Origin: Phycisphaerae bacterium
GTDB lineage: Bacteria > Planctomycetota > Phycisphaerae > Phycisphaerales > SM1A02
Length of the DNA stretch: 64,000 bases
Reading direction: 5' to 3'
NCBI GenBank assembly: GCA_002709295.1
Contig: PAQL01000001.1
Location: forward strand, 1-64,000
Below, piece after piece: positions 1 through 10,413 of the stretch. The position numbers were made by a program, and so were the translations under genes. The notes beneath the pieces were generated by a model. The model had not been told where the DNA came from. It saw nothing but the letters and a program-made list of their open reading frames with translations, and ran no database searches. The number at the start of each line of letters is the position of its first letter. The first letter of the stretch is position 1.

Positions 1-51
1 TGCCTGGGAGCACCGTCCCTGCATGGCCAGGGCTGCTCTTATAGATCACCG

Positions 52-552
52 TCAGACGCTCGTCCAGCGCGCTCTTGGACTTGGCATCGTTACCCTTCCC
101 GCTCGGGTGTCCCAATAACGGCGTTCCCTCCGTCGGATCTCCAGATCGCTTCCGTCCGAGTGCACCAGCACGATGTCCAGTCGATCCGTGCTCAACCGCC
201 GAAGGCTTCGGTCGACGCTCCGATCCACCGCCTCGGCGGAGAAGTCGTACCGTCCCTCTCCGTCCTCCCAGACCTCCCCGACCTTCGTGCTCAGGACGAA
301 CGAATCGCGACGGGCCTTCAGGCCGCGACCGATGCGTTCCTCGCTGATGCCGTAGGCGGGGGCGGTGTCGATCAGATTCACGCCGAGGTCCAGCACGTGA
401 TTGAGGATGGAGGCACTCTCCTCCTCGGTGGGCAGTTCGTAGCCATCCCGGTACTTGATCCCCTCGTTGCGTCCGATCTTGAACGCGCCGAATCCGATCG
501 GGGAGAGCTTCAGGCCGGTCCGGCCGAGCGGACGTCCTGGTGTGATGTCCAT
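52..552 (-). CDS. Aldo/keto reductase, N-terminal part; C-terminal part not recognisable before the window edge
   Basis: [29 protein letters not shown]...[37 protein letters not shown]...[14 protein letters not shown] matches AKR family motifs; homology stops near base 135 and a stop follows at 52. Confidence 0.7.
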   Translation of the reverse strand: MDITPGRPLGRTGLKLSPIGFGAFKIGRNEGIKYRDGYELPTEEESASILNHVLDLGVNLIDTAPAYGISEERIGRGLKARRDSFVLSTKVGEVWEDGEGRYDFSAEAVDRSVDRSLRRLSTDRLDIVLVHSDGSDLEIRRRERRYWDTRAGRVTMPSPRARWTSV

Positions 553-1760
553 GTCGCCTCCTCCCACGGATAGGGTGCGATCTCCGGTGCCAGGAGCGGC
601 CGCAGGTCCGGAGGAGCCGGGGTGCCGGATGCCGCCCGGCAGGGGATCGCCTCGAGCACTCGTGCCGCGAGTCGCGGGGCGAGCGCCCACTTGGTGGGCC
701 AGGCCGCGATCAGCCGCCCGTCATGATGGGATTCGATGGTCGCGTCGTCGGGGCGCAGTCCCTGTCCGGTCCTGCGCTCCGCCCGGTCCACCCGATAGGT
801 CGCCCATTCCAGATTCCGCAGGCTCGCGGGGTCGAGGGCGGGAAGGACGGCTTCGATCTCCCCTGCGGCGTGAGCCAGCTGGGTGGCGGGGTCCCGATCG
901 ACTCCCGATTCGGCAAGCTCACCCCCGAGCTGCCAGACCACGCGACCCTCGGAATCATGCGCGCTGGTCACGGTGATGCGGGTCCGGTTGCCGTCCACGC
1001 AATGTCCGTGCAACCGGGGGAGGTCGGGACTTCGCAGGAGGGTCATGTGAAGGGGGCGGCGCTGGGCGATGCCCGCATCCAGTCCCAGCCGGGAGAGCAG
1101 GCCCTCGTTGCCGGTGCCGGCCGCAAGCACGACCGCCTCGGGTCGCAGGCACACCTCGCCCGAGCCGTCGCGAAGCGTCACGGTGTCGACCAGCCCGCTT
1201 CGAGAGGAGATCTCGATCCCCTCGGGTCCGGAGACTCCGACGAGGCGATCCTGCAGTGGCTCGGCGATGGCCTGCAGCACGGTCCGGGTCTCGAAGACCG
1301 GCTCGTCCACTCGAAGCACCTGGCCCGGCACCGACTGGAGGATCACGGGCCGGTCCGTCCTCTTGACCGCCTCGGGTCGGCTTCTCAGGGCGGCCCTGGC
1401 CCCCAGCATCCCGATCCTCGAGGCGAGCCTCTCGGTCCGCCAGATCCACGTGCAGGGACTCGAGACCACCGCCCTGCTGAGGTCGGGCCCCTCGGAATCG
1501 GGTTCCCGGTTCATCCGCAGCCACTCCGCGGGCATGTCGCGGATGGATCCCGCCGCGGCGACGTCACGCTCTCTCAGGGTGTATTTCAGGCCGCCGTGGA
1601 TGATTCCCTGGGCACTGACGCTCTGGCCTCGGCCGATCGCGGCGCACTCCACGCCCACGGCCCGAAGTCCGGCACGAGTGGCGGCATCAAGAATCCAGAG
1701 GCCGGCGATGCCGGCTCCGAGAACCAGGAGGTCGACGGGTTGTTCGCTCGCTTCGCTCAC
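510..1760 (-). CDS. FAD-dependent oxidoreductase (DAO / glycerol-3-phosphate dehydrogenase-like)
   Basis: N-terminal Rossmann motif [32 protein letters not shown] start; downstream part of ORF 510..2744. Overlaps the AKR start. Confidence 0.75.
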   Translation of the reverse strand: MSEASEQPVDLLVLGAGIAGLWILDAATRAGLRAVGVECAAIGRGQSVSAQGIIHGGLKYTLRERDVAAAGSIRDMPAEWLRMNREPDSEGPDLSRAVVSSPCTWIWRTERLASRIGMLGARAALRSRPEAVKRTDRPVILQSVPGQVLRVDEPVFETRTVLQAIAEPLQDRLVGVSGPEGIEISSRSGLVDTVTLRDGSGEVCLRPEAVVLAAGTGNEGLLSRLGLDAGIAQRRPLHMTLLRSPDLPRLHGHCVDGNRTRITVTSAHDSEGRVVWQLGGELAESGVDRDPATQLAHAAGEIEAVLPALDPASLRNLEWATYRVDRAERRTGQGLRPDDATIESHHDGRLIAAWPTKWALAPRLAARVLEAIPCRAASGTPAPPDLRPLLAPEIAPYPWEEATWTSHQDVRSAGPA

Positions 1761-1865
1761 CTCAGGACGGTACCTCCGAGAGGAGGTTCGGGGCGCGGTA
1801 TCCTCGTGATCCGGCTGCGAAGTCCCCAGTCCGGATTCACCCCCGTCCCAGACAAGGAACGTCCC

Positions 1866-2900
1866 GTGGAACATGGTTGCGTGCTCGTGCCGGGAGACGG
1901 CATCGGTCCCGAAGTCGTCGCTGCGGCCCGGAGGATCATCGACGCCTCGCTCGCGAATGAGGGGTCGTCGATCCGCTGGGTGGAACGGGATGCGGGCACC
2001 GCGGCCCTCGAGAAGGGCCATGACAGCCTTCTTCCCGAGGACACCGTCACGGCCATCAAGGAGGAGGGGGTCGCCCTGAAGGGCCCGTGCACCACGCCGA
2101 TCGGAGGAGGATTCTCCTCCGTCAACGTGGCCCTGAGGAAGACCCTGGATCTCTACGGGGCGGTCCGTCCGGTCCGCAGCCTCGATGGCGTCGAGACCCG
2201 CTACCGGGACGTCGACGTGGTGGTCGTCCGGGAGAACACCGAGGGTCTCTATGCCGGGATCGAGAACGAGATCACTCCCGGGGTGGTGACCAGCCTCAAG
2301 GTCGCCACCGACCGTGCCTGCCGACGGATCGCGAAGTTCGCCTTCACCTACGCCCGGGACCGGGGCATCGGACGAGTCACCGCCTTTCACAAGGCGAACA
2401 TCATGAAGCTCTCCGACGGTCTGTTCATCCGATGCGCACGCGAGGTCCACGAGGCCGAGTTCACGGACATCGAGTACGAGGAGCTCATCATCGATGCGGC
2501 GTGCATGCGACTGGTCCAGGATCCCTCGCGGTTCGGGGTCCTGCTCTGCGAGAACCTCTACGGCGACGTGGTGAGCGATCTCTGTGCCGGCTTCGTCGGA
2601 GGGCTCGGCGTCACCCCGGGAGCCAACTTCGGCGAAAAGAACGCCGTGTTCGAGGCGGTGCATGGATCCGCTCCGGACATCGCCGGAAAGGGCCTCGCCA
2701 ATCCGCTCGCGATCACCATGAGCGGCGTGATGATGCTCAATCATCTTTCGGTGAAGACCGGTGATGCCGACATGGGCCGGGCCGCGTCACGCATCCGCGA
2801 CGCCTACGACCGGGCGCTTCGCGAAGGAGCCCGCACCGGAGACCTCGGAGGCGACCTGGGGACCGAGGCCTTCGCGGATGCGGTGATCGAACGGTTCTAG
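1866..2900 (+). CDS. NAD(P)-dependent isocitrate/isopropylmalate dehydrogenase family (IDH-like)
   Basis: VLVPGDGIGPEVV, VVRENTEGLYAGIENE, LCENLYGDVVSDLCAGFVGGLGVTPGAN, AVHGSAPDIAGKGLANP; GTG start. Confidence 0.85.
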   Translation: MEHGCVLVPGDGIGPEVVAAARRIIDASLANEGSSIRWVERDAGTAALEKGHDSLLPEDTVTAIKEEGVALKGPCTTPIGGGFSSVNVALRKTLDLYGAVRPVRSLDGVETRYRDVDVVVVRENTEGLYAGIENEITPGVVTSLKVATDRACRRIAKFAFTYARDRGIGRVTAFHKANIMKLSDGLFIRCAREVHEAEFTDIEYEELIIDAACMRLVQDPSRFGVLLCENLYGDVVSDLCAGFVGGLGVTPGANFGEKNAVFEAVHGSAPDIAGKGLANPLAITMSGVMMLNHLSVKTGDADMGRAASRIRDAYDRALREGARTGDLGGDLGTEAFADAVIERF

Positions 2901-2957
2901 TCCATCGGAGAACCGAACGGCGACTCCGATCCCGGATCCCCGTCGAATCCCGATCAG

Positions 2958-3896
2958 ATGCGCGCCTGTTTCCACGAGGACTACGAGATCCCGCTCCCGG
3001 AGGGGCATCCCTTTCCGATGCGGAAGTTCTCCGCCCTTCGCGACATCCTCCGCGCAGAGGGGATCGTGGGTCCCGAGGAGCTCGTGGAACCCGAAGAGAT
3101 CGACTGGGACGATCTCCGGCTCGTCCACGACGAGTCGTACCTGCAGAAGCTCGCCACGGGCACCCTCGACCGACTGGAGGAACGACGGCTGGGGCTGCCC
3201 TGGAGTCCGGCTCTGGTGCGCCGGTCCCGCCTGGCGGTGCAGGGCACCCTCATGGCGGGTTGGAACGCTCTCGAGGACGGTGTCGCGGCCAACCTCGCCG
3301 GAGGCACCCATCATGCCTGTCCCGATCATGGCGAAGGCTTCTGCGTCCTCAACGACGTCGGCGTCGCGATCCGCATCCTGCAGCGGGAGGAGGAGATCCG
3401 CAGGGCGATGGTGGTCGATCTCGACGTGCACCAGGGCAACGGGAACGCGATCTGCTTCGCGAAGGACCCGACGGTATTCACCTACTCGATGCACGGCGGG
3501 CGCAACTTTCCGATGCGGAAGCCCCCCAGCGATCTCGACGTCCCTCTCGAGGATCACGTGGGCGACCGGGAGTACCTCGCCACCCTCGAGGGGACGCTCC
3601 CCGATGCGATCTCACAGGCCCGCCCGGACATCGTCTTCCTGCTCTCCGGCGTCGATGTGGTGGTGGGGGACCGGTACGGACGACTGGCCCTGACCAGGGA
3701 CGGCCTCCGTCGCCGTGAACATCTGGCACAGGGCATCCTCGCGTCCGCGGGTCTTCCGGTGGTGCTCGTGCTCTCCGGCGGATACGCGGAAACGCCGCAG
3801 CTGACCGCCGACCTCCATGCAGAGGCTCATCGGGCCGCCCGGGTCGTCTTCGGCGGCGGTCCGTCGGCACCCATCAGGAACTCCGACGATCGCTGA
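2958..3896 (+). CDS. Histone deacetylase superfamily protein (acetoin utilization / amidohydrolase-like)
   Basis: GGTHHACPDHGEGFCVLNDVGVAIR, MVVDLDVHQGNG, LSGVDVVVGDRYGRLALTRDGL. Confidence 0.85.
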   Translation: MRACFHEDYEIPLPEGHPFPMRKFSALRDILRAEGIVGPEELVEPEEIDWDDLRLVHDESYLQKLATGTLDRLEERRLGLPWSPALVRRSRLAVQGTLMAGWNALEDGVAANLAGGTHHACPDHGEGFCVLNDVGVAIRILQREEEIRRAMVVDLDVHQGNGNAICFAKDPTVFTYSMHGGRNFPMRKPPSDLDVPLEDHVGDREYLATLEGTLPDAISQARPDIVFLLSGVDVVVGDRYGRLALTRDGLRRREHLAQGILASAGLPVVLVLSGGYAETPQLTADLHAEAHRAARVVFGGGPSAPIRNSDDR

Positions 3897-3911
3897 TGTC
3901 CGGCTTCCGGA

Positions 3912-6900
3912 TCAGTCGTCCCACGCGTCGGCGAGCACTCCGGCACCGTGGTCGGCGGATGGAGCATCCTCGACCGGGGCGGTCCGGAGGGTCCCCGGAT
4001 CCACCGGCTCGGTCTCGATCTGGAGACGGGGTGCCTCGATGGGCGCCTCTTCATCCTCCATCCGACGGACCGCCTCGTCGGCGATCCTGCCGTCACCATC
4101 GACCTCGTCGAACTTGACCGTGACGCGACGGGAGACGCCGCGTTCGGGCATGGTGACACCGAAGAGCCGGTCGCAGGCCTGCATCGTCCGCTTGTGGTGC
4201 GTGATGACGATGAAGTGGGACTGATCGAGGAACTCGCGGACGACGTTGCAGAAGCGTTCGACGTTCGCCTCGTCCAGCGCCGCATCGACCTCGTCGAGGA
4301 TGCAGAAGGGGGAGGGCTTGCTCTGGAAGATGGCCATCAGCAGTGCCACCGCGGTCATGGTCTTCTCTCCACCGGAGAGCTGGCTGATGACCCGGGGCTC
4401 CTTGCCGGGAGGCTTGGCCCGGATCTCGATCCCGGACTCCAGCCAGTCGACGGTGCCATCCTCGCCGGGAAGCAGATAGAGCGCCGCGCTGCCGCCGCCG
4501 AAGAGGCGTCTGAACATGCCCTGATTGCCCGCGAAATTGTCGCGGACCCGGTTGAAGGTCTCCTCGAACCGGGTGCGGGAGGCGGTGTCGAGCTTCTCGA
4601 CCAGATCGCCCAGCCGGGTGCGGGCCTCGTCGATGTCCTCGAGCTGACGGGCCAGGTCCTCGTTTCGCTCCTCGAGATCATCGAGCTCCTCGATCGCCTC
4701 GAGGTTCACGTTCCCGAGCGCCTTGATGGCCGCCTTGAGCTCGTCGGCCTCGGTGATCGCGGAGGACCGGTCGAATGCCGCCGGTTGATCATCGTCGGTG
4801 GCAGGGTGGGCGTCCACGAGGGCGGCCAGATCGAATCCGGTCTCCTCGAGCACCGCCTCCTCGAGACTCTCCCGCTTGATCTCGACCTCGCGTCGGGAGA
4901 TCTCGATGGCATGAAGATCCCGGTCGAGGCGCTGGGCATCCACCCGGGCTCCAGCCAGGGACTCGGCGGTCTCCTCGACCCTCGTCGAGGCGGCTTCCAG
5001 TTCACGGGTCTGATCCGCGAACTGCCCGGTCATGCCGGCGAGCTGGCCTTTCGCCTGTTCGAGACCGGCTTCGGCCTCCCGGATGGCGTCGCCGTAGCCG
5101 GTGATTCGTTCCTGCCGCTCACCGATCTGCTCGTTGGATCGATCGAGCTGTCGGCCGACGTCCTCGGTGGTGCCGGCGAGTCGGGTCCGTTCCCGCCGGG
5201 TCGAATCAAGGCGGGCGTTGATCTCACCAAGCGCGGTTCGCGTCTCGGCGACCAGTTCGCCGGTCCGTTCGAAGCCGGTGGTGGCCTCCTCGAGGTCGCG
5301 TGAGGCGGCATTCCGGGCGGTGGAGGCCTCCGCCTCCCGCTCGATGCTCGCCATGCGGATCGCATCGAGGCGACGTCGTTCGTCGCGGGCCTCCGCGATC
5401 CGGGTCTCGACCTCCCTGATCTCGGCCACGACCTCGGCCTGCTCGCGCTCGATTCGATCGATGAGCTGGGTCTGCCGTTCGATCGCGTATCGCTGCTCGA
5501 CCTCCTCGGCCCGGATCTCCTGGAGTCGCTCCGACAGCTGCTGACGACGTTCTCCGCTGGTCTCGTGTTCGGCGTCCAGCGAGCTGGCCTCGCGGTCGAG
5601 CACGACCCGTGCCGCCTCGAGGGTGTCGATCAGTCGATCGAGGTCCTGGCGTTCCGCACGACGGGACAGCAGTCCGTGGCCGTCCTCCCGCCCGGAGGCG
5701 GCGTTGAGCACGACCCTGCCATCGAGTTCGAGGGCATGGCCGTCACGCGTGGCGAATCGACGGCGGACGTCCATGTCGTTCAGGCGACGGGCTTCGTCGA
5801 GATCCTCGGTCACGAGCGTCTCGCCGAGCACGTGACGAAGCACCGCACGGGTGTCCTGATCGCAACGCACGAGATCGATGATCGACCGGGGAGTGAAGCT
5901 GGCGAGGCTGGCGAAGGGGAGCGGTGGTTCGGCGACCGGGGGCGGTGAGTGCAGCCGGGAGAGCGGAAGCAGCTCGACACGTCCCTCGAGACCGGGAATG
6001 AGTTCATGGATGCGACGGGCGGTCTCGCTGGAATCCACGAGCACGGCCTGAAGATGGGTTCCCAGTGCGGCTTCGACCGCTTCGGCATCGTCGCGATCGA
6101 CCTCGAGACGATCCGCCAGCGGGCCCATGATCCCGTCCAGTCGATCGGAGAGTTCGAGCACGTCTCGAACCGCGGCACCGATGCCCTCCCCGGCGCTCTC
6201 CATCTCCTCCAGAAGACGATGGCGGGATTCAACGTTGGTCCGTTCATCGCGGTTCGTGGCGAGTCGCTCGGCCAGGTCGGTCCGACGGTCGCCCAGGGCG
6301 GAGAGACGGGCCTCCTCCTCCAGCAGTTCCTTCTCGATCCTGGCGCCGTCGTCGGCGAGCACCTCGGAGCGCACCCTGCAGGCGGCACGCTGGGTCTGGT
6401 GGTGATCGAGATCGCTGGCGAAGGGATGCACCCGTTCCGCGAGTCGAGCCAGTCGTTCGTGAAGGCCGGCCTCCCGGGTGTCGGCCCCCTCGATCTCCGA
6501 CTCCGCCCGGATCCGGGCGCGATCCGCCTCGGCGACGCTCTCGAGTGCGATCGAATGGACCTGGGCGGCCTCGCCTCGACGGGACTCCCAGTCGCGACGG
6601 GCCTCGCTGGCCTCGGCCAGAGCACGCTCCGCGGCCGCGCCTTCCTTCGCCGCATCGTCGATCCTCGCCTCGACCTCGGCCAGTTCGCGACGACATTCGT
6701 CGAGACGGACCTCCATCTCGCCGATCTGTCGGGTCTCCTCGGCGATCTCCGCTTCGGCCTCCGCACGATGCTTGGAGACCAGGTCGATCCGCTGCTGGTT
6801 CTGTTCGAGCAGTCCCTGGGCGGAGAGCCTCTCCTGTTCGAGGGCGTGCTGGGCCTGCTGGATGCGATGCCGGGCGATCTCCGCATCCTGCTTCGCCTGT

Positions 6901-7853
6901 TCCAGCGAGGTCAGGCCGGCGGAGATCCGGTTGCGCTCCTGGTTGAGCTGGGCGAGCTGGCTCGTGAGCCCGGCCAGTCGCTGGTCGAACTCCGCCGACT
7001 GATCGAGGATGATCGCGACGCGAAGATCTCGACGGCGACCGTCCAGCTCGCGGAAGCGTCGAGCCTTCTCGGCCTGGCCTCGCACGATGCGAAGCCGCCG
7101 TTCGGTGCTGGAGAGCTTCTCCCGGACCTGGACGAGGTTTCGCTCGGCGGCGTCGAGCTTCCTCGCGGCCTCGACCTTCCGCTGTCGGAACTTCGCGACC
7201 CCTGCGGCCTCCTCGAGGATCGAGCGGCGCTCCATGGGGTTGGCCAGCAGCATCGCGTCGACCTTGCCCTGCTCGATGATCGAGTAGGCGTTGGTGCCCA
7301 CGCCGGTGTCGAGGAAGAGTTCCTTGATGTCGCGAAGCCGGCAGCGTCGGGCGTTGATCAGATACTCGCTCCGGCCGTCGGCATAGAGCCGACGCGTCAC
7401 GCCGACCTCGTCGCTGTCGACGGGGAGACGTCGATCCCGGACCCGGGTCCGATCGACCACGGCGTTGTCGCCGGTGGCCAGGGCGAGTTCCTCGTCCGTG
7501 CCGCCGAAGGCGTCGTTCTCGACCGTGTCCTCGGGGAGGATGCTGGACGGATCGGTGTCCGCCGGCGTCTCGGGACGTGGCGTGGCGAGGCGGGGATTCT
7601 CGAAGGTGAGCGTGACCTCCGCCATGCCCATCGGCTTCCGGGCCACGCTGCCGGCGAAGATCACGTCCTGCATCGCGGAGCCACGGAGGCTCTTGGCGCT
7701 CCGCTCTCCGAGGACCCACTTCACGGCATCGACGACGTTGCTCTTGCCGCAGCCATTGGGACCGACGACGCCGATGATGGGCTCGTCGAAGTCGAACTCC
7801 GTCCGGTCTGCGAAGCTCTTGAACCCCGAGAGGGTCAGTCTGGCAAGTCTCAC
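3912..7853 (-). CDS. smc: Chromosome segregation protein SMC
   Basis: Walker [21 protein letters not shown], long coiled coils, central hinge, C-terminal [18 protein letters not shown] and [18 protein letters not shown]; 1313 aa. Confidence 0.97.
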   Translation of the reverse strand: MRLARLTLSGFKSFADRTEFDFDEPIIGVVGPNGCGKSNVVDAVKWVLGERSAKSLRGSAMQDVIFAGSVARKPMGMAEVTLTFENPRLATPRPETPADTDPSSILPEDTVENDAFGGTDEELALATGDNAVVDRTRVRDRRLPVDSDEVGVTRRLYADGRSEYLINARRCRLRDIKELFLDTGVGTNAYSIIEQGKVDAMLLANPMERRSILEEAAGVAKFRQRKVEAARKLDAAERNLVQVREKLSSTERRLRIVRGQAEKARRFRELDGRRRDLRVAIILDQSAEFDQRLAGLTSQLAQLNQERNRISAGLTSLEQAKQDAEIARHRIQQAQHALEQERLSAQGLLEQNQQRIDLVSKHRAEAEAEIAEETRQIGEMEVRLDECRRELAEVEARIDDAAKEGAAAERALAEASEARRDWESRRGEAAQVHSIALESVAEADRARIRAESEIEGADTREAGLHERLARLAERVHPFASDLDHHQTQRAACRVRSEVLADDGARIEKELLEEEARLSALGDRRTDLAERLATNRDERTNVESRHRLLEEMESAGEGIGAAVRDVLELSDRLDGIMGPLADRLEVDRDDAEAVEAALGTHLQAVLVDSSETARRIHELIPGLEGRVELLPLSRLHSPPPVAEPPLPFASLASFTPRSIIDLVRCDQDTRAVLRHVLGETLVTEDLDEARRLNDMDVRRRFATRDGHALELDGRVVLNAASGREDGHGLLSRRAERQDLDRLIDTLEAARVVLDREASSLDAEHETSGERRQQLSERLQEIRAEEVEQRYAIERQTQLIDRIEREQAEVVAEIREVETRIAEARDERRRLDAIRMASIEREAEASTARNAASRDLEEATTGFERTGELVAETRTALGEINARLDSTRRERTRLAGTTEDVGRQLDRSNEQIGERQERITGYGDAIREAEAGLEQAKGQLAGMTGQFADQTRELEAASTRVEETAESLAGARVDAQRLDRDLHAIEISRREVEIKRESLEEAVLEETGFDLAALVDAHPATDDDQPAAFDRSSAITEADELKAAIKALGNVNLEAIEELDDLEERNEDLARQLEDIDEARTRLGDLVEKLDTASRTRFEETFNRVRDNFAGNQGMFRRLFGGGSAALYLLPGEDGTVDWLESGIEIRAKPPGKEPRVISQLSGGEKTMTAVALLMAIFQSKPSPFCILDEVDAALDEANVERFCNVVREFLDQSHFIVITHHKRTMQACDRLFGVTMPERGVSRRVTVKFDEVDGDGRIADEAVRRMEDEEAPIEAPRLQIETEPVDPGTLRTAPVEDAPSADHGAGVLADAWDD

Positions 7854-7941
7854 TGCTACGACCTCCTGTCGTCAGTCGCCGGGCATCCCTGCCCGGCATG
7901 ATGCGAGAATCGGATGCAGAACGTCATGCTGGAATCCAACC

Positions 7942-9765
7942 TCACCGTGGCACAGTATGGCGGCCAGGGCGGGCTCGATCAACCGCCTCCAGGCCATCGG
8001 GCTCCTCGTCCTCGTCGATCTCGATCAGATCGGACTCGAACTCCGGCCGCTCCTCCTCCTCCTCGGTCTCCCGGGCCATGAGGATGGCGGAGAGGACACG
8101 GTCCTGTTCGGCCTTGAAATCCGCCGGAATGAACCCGGCCCGCCAGAGCTGATGGATCGCCCCGATGGTCTCGCCGTAGCTGAGGCCGATGCCCGGAGCG
8201 GGGGCCTCGATGGTGCTCTGGTGGCCCATGTAGGCGATGAGCTCGGCCACCTCGGGAGAGACCATGTCGGTCTGAGGCGGGATCCCGTCGGCCTCCCGGA
8301 AGAAGATCTCCAGCTCCTCGTTGCCGGCATCGGCCTTGATGAGCAGCCGGTCGGTCCAGGCCTCGAGGAACATGGGGCGTTCGACCTCGAGGATCTTGCC
8401 GAAGAGGACGATCCGGGGCTCCCCGGTCTGAGCCACGTAGATCATCGGGGATTCGCTGGGCACGAGATTGAGCGTGAACTTCTCGTCGATGTCGTAGGCG
8501 AGCACGATCGGGTCGCGACGACGCTCCAGAGCCTCGAAGATCGCCAGCCTCACATTGACGTCCTCGTGGTCCAGAAGGGGCCTCAGGCCCACTTCGATGG
8601 CGGGATTGGCCCCCATGTCGGAGAGCAGGGCGATGGCTGCCAGCTGGGCCGTGGGACTGCCGTTCTCAGCCAGATCGATCAGATCGGCGGTGCAGGCGGC
8701 GTCGTCGAGCATCGCCCCGGCGGTGAGAGCCGCCAGGCGCGGCCCCTCCTCCGGGTAGTCGTAGAGATCCTGGAGCACGGGAATGGCCTTGGGGCCGACG
8801 GACTGCCACCGCCATCGTGCGACCTTGGCGTATCCGGGATTCGCGAGCACCGAGCGCTTGATCGCCAGGGCGATCGATTCAGCGGCCTCGGGGCGCAGGG
8901 CGGTGTGCTTGATCAGTTCGACGAACTCGTCGGTGTTCTCGTGGAAGCTCGGCGGCACCACGATCTGGATCTCGTCGCCGCTTCGACCGCGGGCGGTCTC
9001 GTCCGGCTGGCCGGGCTCCCGGGGGTATCTGGAGTTGATCGCGTTCTGAATGCGGGCGGCCCGACTGTGGCTGGTCACCGCCATCCGAAGCTTGAGCGGC
9101 ATCGACTCGGTGATCGTCCCGCCATCGAGGATCCGGCCGGTCAATCGGTCCACGATGTCACGGCCGCTGCCGTCGGGGGTGGCGAAGGGATTGATGAAGA
9201 TCGGCCCCTTGGCGGAGGCAAGGGCGCTGGCCTGACGCGATCCGGTCTGCAGGGCACCGGGTCGCAGATCGGCGGTGTAGAGCCGGCCTCCCTCGAGGCT
9301 CGTGGTGCTCGTCCCGGGAGCCGAATAGACCCGGACGTCGAAATGCTGGTCCTCCACCCCTCCGGGCGGAATGACGCCCTCGACGATCACCACCGCGGTG
9401 TCCTCGGAGTTGAGCATCGCTTCCGGCGTGACGTCGCCGAAGCCGGTCGCGGCGTTGCCGACCCCTCGCCGGGCCATCTCCTGGATCATCCAGCTTCGGA
9501 CCGGCGCGGGCATGTCCCGGCTTCCCGTCCCACGAAGGCCGACCACCAGCCCGTATCCCCTGACCACGGTCGGGGCGTCGCCGACGAAGACGGCCTCGCT
9601 GGCGATCGTGCCACGCATGATCGGCTGGATGTCGATCTCGAAGTTTCGCCGTTCAAGAGTGGTGGCGGACTCCTTGCGATCGGCTCGCTCGACCATGTCG
9701 CACCCCGTGATCGCGGTGAACAGCATGGCCGCGAGCGGGAGGGAGAGGAGGTGTGAACTGGCCAT
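7942..9765 (-). CDS. FlgI (flagellar P-ring)-like lipoprotein with C-terminal HEAT-like region
   Basis: Lipobox-like LFTAITGC; VVRGYGLVVGLRGTGSRD and FINPF segments resemble FlgI; Ala/Leu-rich helical repeats (PRLAALTAGAMLDDAACTADLIDLAENG...) resemble HEAT repeats. Confidence 0.65.
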   Translation of the reverse strand: MASSHLLSLPLAAMLFTAITGCDMVERADRKESATTLERRNFEIDIQPIMRGTIASEAVFVGDAPTVVRGYGLVVGLRGTGSRDMPAPVRSWMIQEMARRGVGNAATGFGDVTPEAMLNSEDTAVVIVEGVIPPGGVEDQHFDVRVYSAPGTSTTSLEGGRLYTADLRPGALQTGSRQASALASAKGPIFINPFATPDGSGRDIVDRLTGRILDGGTITESMPLKLRMAVTSHSRAARIQNAINSRYPREPGQPDETARGRSGDEIQIVVPPSFHENTDEFVELIKHTALRPEAAESIALAIKRSVLANPGYAKVARWRWQSVGPKAIPVLQDLYDYPEEGPRLAALTAGAMLDDAACTADLIDLAENGSPTAQLAAIALLSDMGANPAIEVGLRPLLDHEDVNVRLAIFEALERRRDPIVLAYDIDEKFTLNLVPSESPMIYVAQTGEPRIVLFGKILEVERPMFLEAWTDRLLIKADAGNEELEIFFREADGIPPQTDMVSPEVAELIAYMGHQSTIEAPAPGIGLSYGETIGAIHQLWRAGFIPADFKAEQDRVLSAILMARETEEEEERPEFESDLIEIDEDEEPDGLEAVDRARPGRHTVPR

Positions 9766-9889
9766 TGCGGCGATGCTCCAGACAGGGGGGGTTGGAGCAT
9801 TCTATCTGCCGGATGGGGTCCGGCTCCAGTGGCCCGGAGGGGCTCGGATGGGGGTCCCGGAAGGGATCGAAACGGGGTGAGGCGCAGTA

Positions 9890-10057
9890 TCAGGAGGCCG
9901 ACTGGCGAGCCAGGCGATCCCGGACTCTCAGAGCCACCAGGAGGGTGGCGACCACGGTGGCGGTGACGGCGGCAGCCGTCAGGTCGGCGGTCAGTTCAGG
10001 AGTCATCTGGGCCAGGGTCGGGCAGGCGTTCAGGACGGTGGTGGCGGGGGTGGTCAT
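9890..10057 (-). CDS. Small single-TM protein (55 aa)
   Basis: MTTPATTVLNACPTLAQMTPELTADLTAAAVTATVVATLLVALRVRDRLARQSAS; GAGGAG Shine-Dalgarno-like sequence just upstream of the ATG. Confidence 0.4.
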   Translation of the reverse strand: MTTPATTVLNACPTLAQMTPELTADLTAAAVTATVVATLLVALRVRDRLARQSAS

Positions 10058-10413
10058 GGGTCGTCTCCTCGAGTGTTCCGGCCGAATCGGGGTGATCTCA
10101 CACCAACCGGCTTCATCTCCGGGTAGACGCCGGATCACGGCTTGTGACGGGCTTCGGATGATTTCGCCTCAGGAAGACCGCAATCCCCCTCCCTGGGGCC
10201 TGAGACAGGAATGACGGCCACTGACCGGTCCCCTCGATCCGGGAGATCCGGATCCGGAATCCGACTCCGATCTCCGGCTGGGCGAGCCGTCTGGTGATCG
10301 GCTTGCCCGCTTCGAGCGGTGCCGGGAGGCCGAGGAGCCTGGTCTGCCGGGCTGCGAGTGCGGATGGAACCCACCATCGTCTTCCCGAGCGATCCGAGGG
10401 GTACGCTTCTCTT

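Noticed and set aside
510-2744. Full-length 744-aa minus-strand ORF
   Set aside because: Residues before about 329 are antisense to the isocitrate dehydrogenase-like gene; only 510-1760 looks like a real oxidoreductase.
3948-9756. Long plus-strand ORFs 3948..5303, 5949..7901 and 7465..9756
   Set aside because: Antisense to smc and the FlgI-like gene; His/Asp/Leu/Gly-rich mirror translations typical of high-GC antisense frames, with no recognisable motifs.
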